In this document: piece by piece, positions 63,520-64,000 of the stretch
Layout: each line of letters begins with the position of its first letter
Position numbering within the stretch: the first letter of the stretch is position 1
Source: UBA961 sp014191195
Lineage (GTDB): Bacteria; Bacteroidota; Ignavibacteria; Kapaibacteriales; UBA961
Length of the DNA: 64,000 bases
Assembly (NCBI GenBank): GCA_964204605.1
Contig: OZ123195.1
Coordinates: 1,178,001 to 1,242,000 of the forward strand
Direction of reading: 5' to 3'
The notes under the pieces: generated by a model
What the model saw: only the letters and a program-made list of their open reading frames with translations
What the model was told of the DNA's origin: nothing
Database searches by the model: none
Made by a program: the position numbers and the translations under genes

Positions 63520-64000
63520 ATGTATGCAGGAATAGATATTGGTGGTACAAGCATCAAATATGGTGTCACCAATAAGGATGGATCTATACTATTTCAAGAT
63601 TCTATTCCAACAGAGCCAGAAAAAGGCCCTGAGTATATGATATCCCGCTTGCAAAAGCTCATCAAAGATATTTCTGAAGCTTTCCCTGATGTACTTTCTT
63701 TTGGTATAGGTTTTCCATCTGTTGTTCATCCTAAAGATGAATGCGTATATTATCCTCCAAATTTACCAGGTTGGGAAATTGTCCCTTTAGTGCAATTATT
63801 ACAATCATGCACAACTCGTCCAGTTGCAATAGATAATGATGCCAATGTAGCAGCATTAGCAGAGGCCACATTAGGTGCCGGCAAAAATGCTTCCCATTTT
63901 TTATATGTGACTTTAGGAACTGGTATTGGTGGTGGAATTATACTGAATCATGAAATATTTACTGGTGAACGTGGTGGTGCTGGCGAAATAGGACATATCA
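63520..64000 (+). CDS. ROK-family sugar kinase, N-terminal part (partial)
   Basis: The ATG at 63520 has a GTGGAG ribosome site, and the frame runs off the right edge after about 160 codons. It begins MYAGIDIGGTSIKYGVTNKD, the phosphate-binding DIGGT motif of ROK proteins. It continues with VAIDNDANVAALAEATLGAG and LYVTLGTGIGGGII, then GERGGAGEIGHI just before the edge. The zinc motif CxCGxxGCxE expected next lies outside. ROK proteins phosphorylate glucose or N-acetyl sugars; this one looks like a glucokinase but may be another hexokinase type. No DNA-binding N-terminal domain is present, so it is not a ROK repressor. Confidence 0.9.
   Translation, partial: MYAGIDIGGTSIKYGVTNKDGSILFQDSIPTEPEKGPEYMISRLQKLIKDISEAFPDVLSFGIGFPSVVHPKDECVYYPPNLPGWEIVPLVQLLQSCTTRPVAIDNDANVAALAEATLGAGKNASHFLYVTLGTGIGGGIILNHEIFTGERGGAGEIGHI

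Noticed and set aside
1..64000. Mobile elements, CRISPR arrays, prophage or defence islands
   Set aside because: I found no transposase, integrase, phage gene, regularly spaced repeat array, or recognised defence gene on either strand.

Overview
The window is chromosomal DNA from an AT-rich Gram-negative bacterium of the Bacteroidota/Chlorobiota (FCB) superphylum. An Ignavibacteria- or Kapabacteria-like member is my best guess, but that placement is an inference. The evidence is: several secreted proteins ending in type IX secretion (T9SS) sorting domains, a PorV-like barrel, a SusC-style TonB-dependent receptor, DUF5686 and GWxTD families, LPS genes, and promoters of the form TTTG-N20-TAnnTTTG, the pattern of the Bacteroidota primary sigma factor. 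No phage, insertion sequence, integrase, CRISPR array or rRNA was seen. The region reads as ordinary, densely packed core genome plus lineage-specific envelope genes.

Layout. 1-3.6 kb: small surface and secreted proteins (a lipoprotein, an esterase, two short T9SS/DUF1566 proteins). 3.6-3.93 kb: the decayed remnant of an NAD-dependent epimerase. 3.9-8.3 kb: MsrB lipoprotein diverging from a Lon-like protease, then a periplasmic amidohydrolase homologue without the HxH metal motif. 8.3-8.65 kb: an intergenic region with three inverted repeats, then tRNA-Pro. 8.68-24.7 kb, all minus strand: TonB-dependent receptor, 1402-residue secreted protein, PorV-like protein, a terminator, then GWxTD protein, lipid A acyltransferase, heptosyltransferase, pseudouridine synthase, DUF5686 protein and a phosphoribosyltransferase. 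24.8-32.2 kb, minus: T9SS BNR-repeat protein, orphan solute-binding lipoprotein, M32 carboxypeptidase, a flavoprotein lacking its usual GltD-like half, and queA.

32.4-38.3 kb, plus: uvrB, a short-chain dehydrogenase, a family 2 glycosyltransferase, cinA and an MnmM/YtqB-like methyltransferase. 38.3-43.1 kb, minus: hflX and dnaE. 43.3-50.4 kb: CDF cation exporter, mltG, a giant IgGFc-binding-like T9SS protein, L-asparaginase and ftsX. 50.4-54.2 kb: tRNA-Leu, a fused E1 alpha/beta 2-oxoacid dehydrogenase and a histone-deacetylase-like hydrolase. 54.4-57.9 kb: a T9SS sortilin/BNR-type protein. 58.2-64 kb, plus: acyl-CoA dehydrogenase, ruvA, corA, a barrel/OmpA-like protein, an RsbW-like ATPase and the start of a ROK sugar kinase.

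Common threads are envelope assembly (LPS acylation and heptosylation, T9SS cargo, barrels, mltG, ftsX) and genome or RNA maintenance (uvrB, ruvA, dnaE, queA, pseudouridine synthase, MnmM). The best candidates for something undescribed are the receptor/1402-residue protein/PorV/GWxTD module with its unusually strong ribosome binding sites, the structured region 8296-8419, and the half-sized flavoprotein.
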